Positions 9,397 to 18,474 of a DNA stretch of 64,000 nucleotides are shown piece after piece. Source of the stretch: Parabacteroides sp. TM07-1AC (lineage in GTDB: Bacteria > Bacteroidota > Bacteroidia > Bacteroidales > Tannerellaceae); the NCBI RefSeq assembly GCF_003480915.1, contig NZ_QUKD01000001.1, forward strand, positions 124,001-188,000, in the 5' to 3' direction. How positions within the stretch are numbered: position 1 is the stretch's first letter; every line of letters begins with the position of its first letter. A model generated the notes under the pieces. That model ran no database searches, had not been told where the DNA came from, and saw only the letters and a program-made list of their open reading frames with translations. The translations under genes were made by a program, and so were the position numbers.

Positions 9397-10569
9397 TTAT
9401 ACATTCTCTTTCTGAATGAAAGCGGTAAATGTTTTGAAAATGATCTTTATATCCATACGAAAAGAGAATTCTTTTGCGTACTTGATATCCAGTTGTTTTC
9501 GTTCTTCTGCTGACATTTTTCCGGCATCGCCGCGCTTTTCGACTTGCCATAATCCGGTTAATCCGGCAGGGGCCATGAAACGTTGGACATATTCATCACT
9601 TGTAAGTAATTCTGCTTCATAGAGTGGGAGAGGACGGTTGCCTACAACTGACATGTCACCTTTCAGAATGTTGAAAAGTTGCGGTAGTTCATCAATACTA
9701 TATTTCCGTATGAAGTGGCCGACACGTGTAATGCGGGGATCGTTCTCCAGTTTGAAAAATGCATTGGAGCGTTCTGTACGTTTTGTTTTCAGATAGTCAT
9801 TTTCAGATGTACTCAGGTTATCAGAAAACAGAAGAATATCCTGAGTACCGTTAGTTGCGATAATCGTTTTCTGAGGAACCTCAGAAACGGAAGAAGAGTT
9901 TACAGACTCTTCTTCCGTTGTTTCTTTCGTATATTGGTTTAGCTTCTTATATTCTGACAGTCGCTTATCAGCATCCGAATACATGGAACGAAACTTATAA
10001 AAATCGAAAATCCTGTAATTGCTGCCTACACGTTTCGATTTATATACAATTTTTCCATTACTCTCAGCCCGGATGGCTAAAGCTGTTATGAGCAATAAAG
10101 GAGATAAGCAAAGGATCGCTGTTCCTGAAGCTAGAATGTCAAATGTCCGTTTCCATAAAGGTAATTTGAATTCAGCCAAAGATGCTATTGGATTCTCTTT
10201 TTCTAATTTTTCCTTCTCTTTGTAATCAATGACAACAGTCAGTAATTTTTGCAAATCCTCTTTTGATGTCTTTTGAGAAATCATGCAGTCAACACCGGAC
10301 CTTAGGTAAGGTATTTTTTCTTCTTTGCTTAATCTCTCGCTTATTAATATAATGTATAGGCCAGGGTACTGTTTGTGAAGCTGGGCTATTGTAGGTATAT
10401 CGGTTTCTATATTGTTCCTTTCTAAGAATATGCAAAAATCAATATCCTTAATGTGAGATAGTTTGGATATTATCTGCTGAAAGGTGATACATTCGGAGAC
10501 TTTACATTGCAAAGTCTCTCGTAGATGAGCTGCTAAAGGAATATTATTCCCCCAAAAGATATATTCCAT
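9397..10569 (-). CDS. Polyprenyl-phosphate sugar-1-phosphate transferase with N-terminal pseudo-receiver domain
   Basis: 390 residues. Residues 1-120 look like a response-regulator receiver in which the phospho-acceptor strand reads FCIFLERNN, so the Asp is replaced by Glu. Residues about 133-390 are a WcaJ/PglC-type bacterial sugar transferase: WKRTFDILAS, one hydrophobic membrane segment, YKSKRVG, FYKFRSMY, DPRITRVGHFIRKYSIDELPQ, SVVGNRPLP and PAGLTGLWQV. Between FRSMY and DPRITRVG there is a spacer of about 80 residues, rich in Ser, Thr and Glu. It should start repeat-unit synthesis by loading the first sugar phosphate on undecaprenyl phosphate. It follows the response regulator gene by 35 nt. 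Confidence 0.93.
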   Translation of the reverse strand: MEYIFWGNNIPLAAHLRETLQCKVSECITFQQIISKLSHIKDIDFCIFLERNNIETDIPTIAQLHKQYPGLYIILISERLSKEEKIPYLRSGVDCMISQKTSKEDLQKLLTVVIDYKEKEKLEKENPIASLAEFKLPLWKRTFDILASGTAILCLSPLLLITALAIRAESNGKIVYKSKRVGSNYRIFDFYKFRSMYSDADKRLSEYKKLNQYTKETTEEESVNSSSVSEVPQKTIIATNGTQDILLFSDNLSTSENDYLKTKRTERSNAFFKLENDPRITRVGHFIRKYSIDELPQLFNILKGDMSVVGNRPLPLYEAELLTSDEYVQRFMAPAGLTGLWQVEKRGDAGKMSAEERKQLDIKYAKEFSFRMDIKIIFKTFTAFIQKENV

Positions 10570-10604
10570 ACAAATTGTTGTTATTTACCCTAGCGTTTAA
10601 TTAC

Positions 10605-10970
10605 TTATCTCAAAAGTCTTTTAACCCTTACTCTCAGTTCTTCAGGATTAAAAGGTTTCAGAATAAAGTCTTCTGCTCCCTCTTCAAAAAGACGGATTCT
10701 GTTTGCACTGCTTTCAACGCTTGACAGGATCAGTACCGGAATGTGATTGAAAAGCTCGTTGGCCTTCAAATAACACAAAAATTCTTCTCCGCTCATCTCC
10801 GGCATATTCAGGTCGGAGATAACTCCGTCAGGGATATTGCCTTCATTAAGCCATGCAATAGCTTTTATCGGATTTTCTTTATATGTGACTTCATACAACG
10901 AAGACAAATATAGCATTATGATTTTCGCTATCTCCGGCTTATCATCAACCAATAGAATTGACTGTTTCAT
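10605..10970 (-). CDS. Stand-alone response regulator receiver protein
   Basis: 121 residues, a single receiver domain with no output domain. All phosphorylation residues are present: the acidic pair in LLVDDKPE, the acceptor Asp in GVISDLNMPEMSG, the Ser in ILSSVES and the Lys in ILKPFNPEEL. It is the first gene of the exopolysaccharide operon, behind the promoter at 11022-11053. It probably acts through protein contacts, possibly with the pseudo-receiver of the sugar transferase encoded next door; that partnership is inference. No histidine kinase gene lies near it. Confidence 0.92.
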   Translation of the reverse strand: MKQSILLVDDKPEIAKIIMLYLSSLYEVTYKENPIKAIAWLNEGNIPDGVISDLNMPEMSGEEFLCYLKANELFNHIPVLILSSVESSANRIRLFEEGAEDFILKPFNPEELRVRVKRLLR

Positions 10971-11021
10971 GTTTTTTATTATACTAGTGCTGTTTTGTAT
11001 GCTTTAATGCACAAAATTAAA

Positions 11022-11053
11022 ATAATTATTTAATAAAGAGTATAAAAATCAAA
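11022..11053 (-). promoter_or_regulatory. Bacteroidetes-type promoter of the exopolysaccharide operon
   Basis: On the minus strand a -33 box TTTG (11053-11050) and a -7 box TAATTTTG (11029-11022) are separated by 20 nt, which fits the Bacteroides consensus TTTG-N19/20-TAnnTTTG. The response regulator ATG follows 51 nt downstream. This is the best-formed promoter in the window. Confidence 0.65.
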
Positions 11054-11111
11054 GGTTTTTAATGGAGAATAGTCTTTTTCTCAAAGAATGATATATATGG
11101 AAATTATTCTT

Positions 11112-11119
11112 TAAGTTTG
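11112..11119 (+). promoter_or_regulatory. -7 box upstream of the GH51 gene
   Basis: TAAGTTTG matches TAnnTTTG and lies 43 nt before the chosen ATG. No good -33 TTTG was found at the expected distance, so the call rests on the -7 box only. Confidence 0.4.
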
Positions 11120-11162
11120 CAAAGCGAAATTTAGTCGTTATATTGAATTGATAAACAAAGAA

Positions 11163-13631
11163 ATGAATATACCATTTAAGATATTGAATATAAGTGCTAT
11201 ACTTGTTTTGTTGTTCTCCGGATGCCAACCGGAAATGCCTGTTACATCTTCAATTACCATTGATTTGGAAGGCTTTTCTGTCCCGGTTAATCAAAAGTTG
11301 TACGGAGTGACAATAGAAGAGATAAATCATGCTATCGATGGCGGACTCTATGCGGAAATGATACAAAACCGCAGTTTTGAGGAAGGAGTGCCTCCTTTAA
11401 ACTGTCCGTACGACGCAAAACGGAATGTTTTAAGTACTCCAAACGGATGGACGATCCCCTTTATTCGTCCCGATTCAGTGCCCGGATGGCGAAAAATCTC
11501 ATCAAACACAAGTATTTGGCCTGACGGGCAGGAGTTGATCAATGATAAAAACAAGCGTTCCTTACTGGTTTCTGTCTCGGCCTCTTCAGAGACAGGAAGA
11601 GGAGGTGTTGCTGCTACCGGTTATAACGGACTCTCCATACGCAAAGGAGAAAAATATGAACTGTCTTTATTTCTGAAAGGTGGTTCGATGATTCCTAAAA
11701 CAGTAAGTATATTTATCGGAGATTCTGTGGCAGGAGAACCGTTGAGTGATATTTTTAAAGTATCTCCGATCTATGAATGGAGAAAATATAAATACACCTT
11801 CACTGCTTCGGAGAGTACGGATAATGCCGTTTTGGCAATTACTGCCGATACATCTATTGTCTTTTGGACGGATATGGTTTCTTTATTTCCTCTAAAAACA
11901 TGGAAGGAAAGACCCAATGGTTTACGTTCGGATCTGATGGAGATGATTTCTGCACTGAATCCTCAGTTCGTTCGCTTTCCGGGAGGCAGTTTTGTTGAAG
12001 GATATACAGCAGGGACTTATCCGATTTGGCATGAGACTATAGGCGATAACTCCACACGCAAGAATTTTTGGAATGTTTGGGGATACGGTTCAACGAATGG
12101 TATGGGATATCATGAATACCTGCAGATGTGTGAGGATCTGAAAGCCGAACCGCTCTATGTGATAAACAGTGGGGTAACCAGTCAAAGCAGGCGACCGCGT
12201 TATGAGGATATTACTGCGATGAATAAATTGGTACAGGATGCATTGGAAGCCATAGCCTATGCAAACCAGCCTGCCGATTCGACATTCGGTGCCATGCGTG
12301 CAAAGAACGGGCATCCGGAACCATTCAATCTGAAATATATAGAGATCGGCAGTGAAAACTACGGGCAGGAATATTCCAAACGTTTTGACCTGTTTAAAAA
12401 AGCGATCAATGAAACTTATCCGGAAATCACGGTGATCAAAAGCTCTTTTATTGCAGGGAAGAACCGGACTGAATGGACCGATTATCATTTCTACTCCGGT
12501 GAAGATTTTCTGATCGCCAACCATGACAGGTATGAGACCGGGCAATATCTAAGAAGATTTCCGGCAGTTTTTATCGGTGAGTTCAGTATGGGAGATGCTT
12601 CTTTGCAGGGTACATTGCGGGCGGCTATAGGAGAGGCTTGTTTTCTCCTGGGAGTGGAAAACAGTCCGGAGGTCGTTAAGCATCTGGCTTATGCACCTGT
12701 GCTGGGAAATGTGAATTACGATTTCCAGCGATATCCCGCCATTTCCTTTAATAATAACAGTGCCATAGGATCGCCGTCTTATTATATGTTGAAGTTGCTG
12801 GCAGATAACCGGGGGGATGACTTGTTGAAAACAGAAATTGAGACGTACAGCAAACCTCAGGTGACGTTCGGATATGCCGGCATCGATTTGTTTGATAATA
12901 GTTATGACTTCGATGATGTACGAATCGACGGCCGGCCGGTGACGGAAGCGATGGTCAGGACCGGAGGTTGGAAAGTCAACAACGGGACTTTGACACCTGA
13001 TGCCAATCGTTGGAATAATGTTCTGATGGGAGATTCTGCTGCACATGATTATACGTTTTCTGTGAAACTAAGGAGAAGCAAAGGAAGCGGGCCGGTTCAG
13101 CTGCGTGTTCGTGATAATGGAAAAGAGGGTGAAGCGAATGACCATATTGCCGTTTCCATAACTCCGGGAGCCTGTGAGTTCTATCGTTCTTCAGGCGCAG
13201 TTAAAGACACGCTGCGTTCTCCAAAAGCCTATTCCTTTGAGAGCAACCGCTGGTATGATGTGAAGATCGTTTGCAAGGATGAGACAGTGAGTTGTTTTGT
13301 GGATGATGTTCTGCTGCACGAAGTCGTTTTGCCTCCGTTGCCTTCGCTTGTATCCGTAGCGACATTGGATAAAGAAGCAGAAACGATCATACTGAAGGTT
13401 GTCAATACGACGCAGCATGAAGAGAAGACAGAATTGAATATAAAAGGTGGTAGTGTAAAGAATGATGCAGAGATTCTTCAGTTAAGCGGCGATCCTTCGG
13501 ATCGTAATACATTTGAAGCTCCGAACCGAATTATCCCGGTCTCTAAAAATGTCTCTTTCTCATTGGGAGGACCGGTGGTCTATTCCTTTCCACCTAATTC
13601 AATCACGATAATGAAGTTGAAAATAGATTGA
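11163..13631 (+). CDS. Alpha-L-arabinofuranosidase, GH51 lipoprotein
   Basis: About 822 residues. I choose the ATG at 11163; an in-frame TTG at 11148 would only lengthen the signal. The lipoprotein signal ends in LFSGC. A carbohydrate-binding-like domain (to about residue 230) precedes the GH51 barrel: VRFPGGSFVEGY, then KYIEIGSENYGQEY, which carries the likely acid/base Glu, and AVFIGEFSMGD, which carries the likely nucleophile Glu. A C-terminal beta-domain follows, with a jelly-roll-like insert (residues about 590-740). It should release arabinofuranose from arabinan or arabinoxylan at the outer membrane or in the periplasm. It stands alone, with no SusCD pair beside it. Confidence 0.92.
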   Translation: MNIPFKILNISAILVLLFSGCQPEMPVTSSITIDLEGFSVPVNQKLYGVTIEEINHAIDGGLYAEMIQNRSFEEGVPPLNCPYDAKRNVLSTPNGWTIPFIRPDSVPGWRKISSNTSIWPDGQELINDKNKRSLLVSVSASSETGRGGVAATGYNGLSIRKGEKYELSLFLKGGSMIPKTVSIFIGDSVAGEPLSDIFKVSPIYEWRKYKYTFTASESTDNAVLAITADTSIVFWTDMVSLFPLKTWKERPNGLRSDLMEMISALNPQFVRFPGGSFVEGYTAGTYPIWHETIGDNSTRKNFWNVWGYGSTNGMGYHEYLQMCEDLKAEPLYVINSGVTSQSRRPRYEDITAMNKLVQDALEAIAYANQPADSTFGAMRAKNGHPEPFNLKYIEIGSENYGQEYSKRFDLFKKAINETYPEITVIKSSFIAGKNRTEWTDYHFYSGEDFLIANHDRYETGQYLRRFPAVFIGEFSMGDASLQGTLRAAIGEACFLLGVENSPEVVKHLAYAPVLGNVNYDFQRYPAISFNNNSAIGSPSYYMLKLLADNRGDDLLKTEIETYSKPQVTFGYAGIDLFDNSYDFDDVRIDGRPVTEAMVRTGGWKVNNGTLTPDANRWNNVLMGDSAAHDYTFSVKLRRSKGSGPVQLRVRDNGKEGEANDHIAVSITPGACEFYRSSGAVKDTLRSPKAYSFESNRWYDVKIVCKDETVSCFVDDVLLHEVVLPPLPSLVSVATLDKEAETIILKVVNTTQHEEKTELNIKGGSVKNDAEILQLSGDPSDRNTFEAPNRIIPVSKNVSFSLGGPVVYSFPPNSITIMKLKID

Positions 13632-13644
13632 TAAGCCACCTAAT

Positions 13645-13680
13645 AAAAAGCCCCGGACCGCAATGGACCGGGGCTTTTTT
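13645..13680. terminator. Bidirectional intrinsic terminator
   Basis: Perfect 12-bp arms AAAAAGCCCCGG (13645-13656) and CCGGGGCTTTTT (13668-13679) around an 11-nt loop, with A and T tracts at both ends. It sits between the convergent GH51 and GH20 genes and serves both strands. Confidence 0.9.
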
Positions 13681-13697
13681 ATCATGTCATAAATGGT

Positions 13698-16046
13698 TTA
13701 ATGAACCAGCATTTCCGGAGTGATGCGAGTGAATTTCTCAGCATCGGCTTTGCGTAATTTTACGCTGCCGTCGTTCCAGATAGAAGGCCATCCGCCGATG
13801 ATGTGGCTGAGGAATACTACCTTGATTTCGTGCAAGCCGGCTGCCAGGGCTACAGAGGTGTCGTGACGTGAGAAACGTTTTACTTCACCGCCATTGTTGA
13901 CCAACAGTTTACCGTCGATCCATACTTCTTCGTTGTCGGAAGAGAGATAATATACGCCGTCTTCCGGAATGTTTACATAACCGGTAGCAACAGCGGCATA
14001 GTGCTTAACACCTCTCATCGATTCGCTGCTTTCCACAACGCTTCTGATTTCGCGCAAGTCTTTGATGGTTGATTTCTTCCAATCCTTTACTTCTGCCAGT
14101 TTGGATGATTCGAGATACATACCGTCGGTTACCTGCATTTCCAGACCCGGAGTAGTCTTGGCGACTTCCTTAGCCGGAGCCAAAGCCTGCTTTTCTACAG
14201 TGATAGTACGTGTCTTGCTCATTTTGTTGGATGGCAATACGGAGCGGATTTTCAATACGCCTGATTCGGTAAATTCGATAGGGGCAGAGTAGACTGTTGA
14301 TTCCGGAGTCGGTTCTGTTCCGTCGATGGTGTAAACCACCTTGACAGGGCGGCTGGTTGTAAATTCGAGAGAAGCCTTATCGGTGAATGCCACGAAGTTG
14401 ACAGAACCTTTTGGCTGTTCCGGCTGCGGGATGTGATAGTTGATGTTGTGTTCGTCCAGGCGAACCAGTGCATTGTCCAGTCTGCGTTCGAAATCTTTAT
14501 AGTCTTTGCGGTTGAGCGGGCTCCATCCGATTTCAGATAAAGCAAGCATACGAGGATACATGCGGTATTCCATCAAATCCGTATTATACATGTACTCAGA
14601 CCAGTTGTTGCATTGAACGCCTTTGATATGCTGAGCTTTGCCTGTTTTTACCAATGTATCGGGAACCGGATTATAATTATATACTTTTTCGATTGTAGCA
14701 TATCCGCCGATGGTTACCGGTTCGATCTTGGCATCGCCTTGGTATTGGTCGAGATACATACCTGCACTTCCCGGAGTCATGATCACATCATGTCCCATGT
14801 TAGCTGCAGCAATACCTCCGGCTTCACCACGCCATGACATGACAGTTGCCGAAGGGGCAAGGCCGCCTTCCAGGATTTCATCCCAGCCGATGATCTTTTT
14901 ACCATGTTTTTCTGCCAGGTATTTTTCCATCCGTTGTACGAAGTAGCTCTGCAGACGTTCTTCTGCACTATGTTCTTTCGTTGCTTTCAGACCTTCCGCC
15001 TGGATACGTTTTTGACAAGTCGGGCAGGCTTTCCAGCTGATTTTCGGACATTCGTCGCCTCCGATATGGAAGTATTCGCTGGGGAACATCGGAGCCAGTT
15101 CGTCGATCACGTCTTCCAGGAACTTGAATGGTTCTTCTTTTCCGGCACACATCACGATGTCTTCAACACCCCAAATGATACGCGGAGTACCTTGTTCTCC
15201 TTTGCAGGACAATTCGGGATAAGCTGCGATAGCGGCCATTTCATGTCCCGGGAGTTCCAGTTCCGGAATAACGGTAATGAAACGGTCAGCCGCGTATTTC
15301 ACAACATCCTTGATCTCATCCTGTGTATAGAAGCCGCTATATTCAGTACCTTCGCCTTCGATACGTTTTGCACCGATCTCAGTCAGCTTCGGATATTTTT
15401 TGATTTCGACACGCCAGCCCTGGTCGTCAGTCAGATGCCAGTGCATAGTGTTGACTTTGAACAAAGACAACACGTCGATCTGTTTCTTTACGTTTTCAAC
15501 CGGTATGAAATGACGGCAAGGATCCAGCATGAAGCCGCGATAAGCAAAACGCGGTTCATCTTTTACCGTAACACACGGAGTGGTCCATGCGATACCGTTT
15601 ACGACAGCCGGACTTTCGATCTCTGCAGGTAATAACTGCATGAAAGTCTGCATACCGTAGAATAACCCCTGTGGAGTTTTGGCTTTTACAGTTACGCCGT
15701 CAGTGGTGACATCCAGTGTATAGCCTTCGTTATTCACGTCTAACGCATCGTCGAGAACGAGCGAGATTCCGTTGGAAACAGCCTGGTCGCCAACAGTCGT
15801 CTTGTAGCCTGTTGCCTGGTTGATCTTCGATGCAAAATACTCGGCAATAACTTTAGCCTCCGGAGTGGAAGCCTGGAATGCCATATTTTTACCGACTTTA
15901 AAGACCCCTTCATTTTGGGTCAGACTTACAGGTGTCGGAATAACGTTGATACCTTGGTTGTAAGGCATCTGTTTGGTTGGCCCTTCACTGCATGACGCAA
16001 GTATACAAAGTGCTGCGCCGGCACACATTGAAATGAGCTTCTTCAT
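13698..16046 (-). CDS. Beta-N-acetylhexosaminidase, GH20 lipoprotein
   Basis: About 782 residues from the ATG at 16046 (an upstream in-frame start at 16100 would put 18 residues before the lipoprotein signal, so I reject it). The signal ends in ILASC. Then a GH20 N-terminal domain (NVIPTPVSLTQNEG), the catalytic barrel with MHWHLTDDQGWR and FHIGGDECPK, where the Asp-Glu pair is the catalytic site, and WDEILEGG. After about residue 510 come a chitobiase-type Ig-like domain (TIDGTEPTPESTVYS) and a PA14/F5-8-like domain with GVYYLSSDNEEVWIDG. It cleaves terminal GlcNAc or GalNAc, for example from mucin or host glycans. A hairpin separates it from glyA upstream. Confidence 0.95.
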   Translation of the reverse strand: MKKLISMCAGAALCILASCSEGPTKQMPYNQGINVIPTPVSLTQNEGVFKVGKNMAFQASTPEAKVIAEYFASKINQATGYKTTVGDQAVSNGISLVLDDALDVNNEGYTLDVTTDGVTVKAKTPQGLFYGMQTFMQLLPAEIESPAVVNGIAWTTPCVTVKDEPRFAYRGFMLDPCRHFIPVENVKKQIDVLSLFKVNTMHWHLTDDQGWRVEIKKYPKLTEIGAKRIEGEGTEYSGFYTQDEIKDVVKYAADRFITVIPELELPGHEMAAIAAYPELSCKGEQGTPRIIWGVEDIVMCAGKEEPFKFLEDVIDELAPMFPSEYFHIGGDECPKISWKACPTCQKRIQAEGLKATKEHSAEERLQSYFVQRMEKYLAEKHGKKIIGWDEILEGGLAPSATVMSWRGEAGGIAAANMGHDVIMTPGSAGMYLDQYQGDAKIEPVTIGGYATIEKVYNYNPVPDTLVKTGKAQHIKGVQCNNWSEYMYNTDLMEYRMYPRMLALSEIGWSPLNRKDYKDFERRLDNALVRLDEHNINYHIPQPEQPKGSVNFVAFTDKASLEFTTSRPVKVVYTIDGTEPTPESTVYSAPIEFTESGVLKIRSVLPSNKMSKTRTITVEKQALAPAKEVAKTTPGLEMQVTDGMYLESSKLAEVKDWKKSTIKDLREIRSVVESSESMRGVKHYAAVATGYVNIPEDGVYYLSSDNEEVWIDGKLLVNNGGEVKRFSRHDTSVALAAGLHEIKVVFLSHIIGGWPSIWNDGSVKLRKADAEKFTRITPEMLVH

Positions 16047-16073
16047 GTTCAAGAATAAGTTTATATATAATAT

Positions 16074-16112
16074 AATGTATAGGAGTGCGAGTGAACGCAA
16101 CTCCTATACATT
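16074..16112 (-). terminator. Hairpin between glyA and the GH20 gene
   Basis: 13-bp perfect arms, AATGTATAGGAGT (16074-16086) and its complement (16100-16112), directly after the glyA stop. On the minus strand it is followed by an AT-rich stretch, not a clean T run, so termination may be partial. Confidence 0.6.
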
Positions 16113-16117
16113 GTGTT

Positions 16118-17398
16118 TTACCATGCGAAGATAGGATATTCTTTCATGATGCTGTTTACTTTTTCGCGAACAGCAGTGATTGTTTTATCACACTCCGGTG
16201 CAGAAAGAACTGTGTCGATCAATTCTACAATTTCAGTCATTAACGGCTCCTTGGCACCACGAGTCGTGATAGCTGGAGTACCAACGCGGATACCTGAAGT
16301 CTGGAAAGCAGAACGGCTGTCAAACGGAACCATGTTCTTGTTTACAGTGATATCTGCAGCAACCAATGCTTTTTCTGCTACTTTACCTGTCAGTTCAGGG
16401 AACTTCTTGCGCAGGTCGATCAGCATGCTGTGGTTGTCGGTACCATCTGAAATAATCTTATATCCCTTGTCGATGAATGCCTTTGCCATTGCAGCAGCGT
16501 TGGCTTTTACCTGAGCCTGATAAGTTTTGTATTCCGGCTCCAGTGCTTCACCGAAAGCAACGGCTTTAGCAGCAATCACATGTTCCAGCGGACCTCCCTG
16601 GATACCCGGGAATACCGCGGAATCCAATAGTTGAGACATTTTCTTGATCTCGCCTTTGGGAGTTTTCTTTCCCCATGGGTTTTCGAAATCTTTACCCAGA
16701 AGAATGATACCGCCACGCGGACCACGCAATGTCTTATGTGTCGTAGAGGTTACGATGTGAGCATATTCCAACGGGTTGTTCAGCAAGCCGGCAGCGATCA
16801 AACCGGCCGGGTGAGCCATGTCGATCATCAGCAAAGCGCCTGCTTTATCAGCGATTTCGCGCATACGTTTGTAATCCCATTCACGTGAATAAGCAGAACC
16901 GCCACCGACGATCAGTTTCGGTTTTTCGCGAAGTGCCACTTCTTCCATCTGGTCGTAGTCGACACGCCCTGTTTCTTCTTTTACGTTATATTCTGTTGCT
17001 CTATATAAGATACCTGAACTATTTACTGGAGAACCATGGGAAAGGTGGCCGCCGTGAGCCAGATTTAAGCCGAGGAATGTGTCCCCAGGATTAAGAACTG
17101 CCAGGAATACAGCAGCATTAGCCTGTGCTCCTGAATGAGGTTGAACGTTTGCCCATTCGGCATTGAAGATTTGTTTCAACCGTTCGATAGCAATCGTCTC
17201 GCTTTGGTCTACTACCTCACAACCTCCATAATAGCGCTTGCCGGGATAACCTTCGGCGTATTTGTTGGTCAGACAGCTACCCATGGCTTGCATCACCTGG
17301 TCGCTCACAAAGTTTTCAGAAGCAATCAGCTCGATTCCTTTCAATTGGCGCTGATGTTCTTTCTCAATGATGTCGAAAATGATCTTGTCTTGTTTCAT
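16118..17398 (-). CDS. glyA: Serine hydroxymethyltransferase
   Basis: 426 residues, the family's normal length. It converts serine and tetrahydrofolate to glycine and methylene-tetrahydrofolate in the cytoplasm. The N-terminus has [10 protein letters not shown], then [15 protein letters not shown] and [25 protein letters not shown] carries the PLP-binding Lys at residue 222. All the expected blocks are intact. Start ATG at 17398 follows a leader of about 60 nt that holds a possible -7 box and a small hairpin. Confidence 0.97.
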   Translation of the reverse strand: MKQDKIIFDIIEKEHQRQLKGIELIASENFVSDQVMQAMGSCLTNKYAEGYPGKRYYGGCEVVDQSETIAIERLKQIFNAEWANVQPHSGAQANAAVFLAVLNPGDTFLGLNLAHGGHLSHGSPVNSSGILYRATEYNVKEETGRVDYDQMEEVALREKPKLIVGGGSAYSREWDYKRMREIADKAGALLMIDMAHPAGLIAAGLLNNPLEYAHIVTSTTHKTLRGPRGGIILLGKDFENPWGKKTPKGEIKKMSQLLDSAVFPGIQGGPLEHVIAAKAVAFGEALEPEYKTYQAQVKANAAAMAKAFIDKGYKIISDGTDNHSMLIDLRKKFPELTGKVAEKALVAADITVNKNMVPFDSRSAFQTSGIRVGTPAITTRGAKEPLMTEIVELIDTVLSAPECDKTITAVREKVNSIMKEYPIFAW

Positions 17399-17458
17399 TA
17401 CATGTAAAATTGGTTATTGCAATGAGCTCTCTACTTGCTATTTTAGAGAGAATCGTTG

Positions 17459-17466
17459 CAAATTTA
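17459..17466 (-). promoter_or_regulatory. Possible -7 box and leader hairpin of glyA
   Basis: On the minus strand TAAATTTG (17466-17459) matches TAnnTTTG, 60 nt before the glyA ATG. Just downstream, CTCTCTA (17427-17433) and TAGAGAG (17444-17450) can form a 7-bp hairpin near the 5' end of the transcript. No convincing -33 box was found. Confidence 0.4.
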
Positions 17467-17639
17467 CGATAAATATCTGTATATATAGCTAAATTGTTAT
17501 CAAAATATAATTATAATCTAGAAATAATGAGCAAGTTATATTTATGGGATTGAGGATCGTTTTCCAGATAATTTCTCTATTTTTGACCGTTCCCTTACAG
17601 GGGATTATTTGTTTTGTATATGATAATACATTTTAAGTT

Positions 17640-18374
17640 ATGAAAGAGAATAAGTATGATAATGAGAAGTTCTTTAGTCAATACAGTCAGATGTCGCGCT
17701 CTGTAAGTGGGTTGAAGGGGGCAGGAGAGTGGCATGTGCTGAAGAAGATGCTGCCGGACTTTCAGGGTAAACGGGTGCTCGATCTGGGATGCGGATTCGG
17801 TTGGCATTGTCTTTATGCGGTGGAACATGGAGCTATTTCGGTTATAGGTATTGATATTTCGGAAAAGATGCTGGAAGAAGCACGGAAAAGGAATGCTTCT
17901 CCTTTAATCGAATATAAATGCATGGCAGTGGAAGATTTTGATTATGATCCTGATACGTTTGATGTGGTTATCAGTTCGTTGACATTTCATTATCTGGAAT
18001 CATTTGATACGATTTGTCGCGATGTTCACAGGTGTTTATCACAAGGAGGTTCGTTTGTTTTTTCTGTCGAGCATCCTGTTTTTACAGCGTACGGCACACA
18101 GGATTGGCAGTATGATCAGGAGGGTAAAATCCTTCATTGGCCCGTAGATCGTTATTTTACAGAAGGAAAGCGGAATGCTGTCTTTTTGGGTGAAGATGTC
18201 GTGAAATACCATAAGACATTGACAACCTATGTAAATGGTTTAATAAAGGCCGGCTTTGAGATTACCGGATTAATTGAGCCGGAGCCGGATGCGGATCTGT
18301 TGAATACAATTCCAGGGATGCGTGACGAGTTGCGCAGACCGATGATGTTGTTGGTGTCGGCGGTAAAGAAGTAG
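17640..18374 (+). CDS. Class I SAM-dependent methyltransferase
   Basis: 244 residues. Motif I reads KRVLDLGCGFGWHC (about 43-56), followed by VIGIDISEKMLEEA, then the motif II/III region DVVISSLTFHYLE. The C-terminal SVEHPVFTAYGTQDW and EPEPD segments match small-molecule methyltransferases of the ubiE/biotin-synthesis-like superfamily. The substrate is unknown. It is transcribed away from glyA and converges on the oxidoreductase gene. Confidence 0.88.
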   Translation: MKENKYDNEKFFSQYSQMSRSVSGLKGAGEWHVLKKMLPDFQGKRVLDLGCGFGWHCLYAVEHGAISVIGIDISEKMLEEARKRNASPLIEYKCMAVEDFDYDPDTFDVVISSLTFHYLESFDTICRDVHRCLSQGGSFVFSVEHPVFTAYGTQDWQYDQEGKILHWPVDRYFTEGKRNAVFLGEDVVKYHKTLTTYVNGLIKAGFEITGLIEPEPDADLLNTIPGMRDELRRPMMLLVSAVKK

Positions 18375-18408
18375 CATAGAAAATATCATTCGGATGGTGT
18401 AACTATAT

Positions 18409-18440
18409 ATAACGGATAGTACTGTTGTGCCATCCGTTAT
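18409..18440. terminator. Probable terminator between convergent genes
   Basis: Arms ATAACGGAT (18409-18417) and ATCCGTTAT (18432-18440) with a 14-nt loop. An A7 tract follows on the plus strand. It lies between the methyltransferase and the oxidoreductase. Confidence 0.4.
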
Positions 18441-18474
18441 GTAAAAAAACTGATAAGAGCAAGGCGCGTTTTTG

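Noticed and set aside
14904..15632. 242-residue frame antisense to the GH20 gene
   Set aside because: Low-complexity Phe-rich translation opposite the catalytic domain; no family features.
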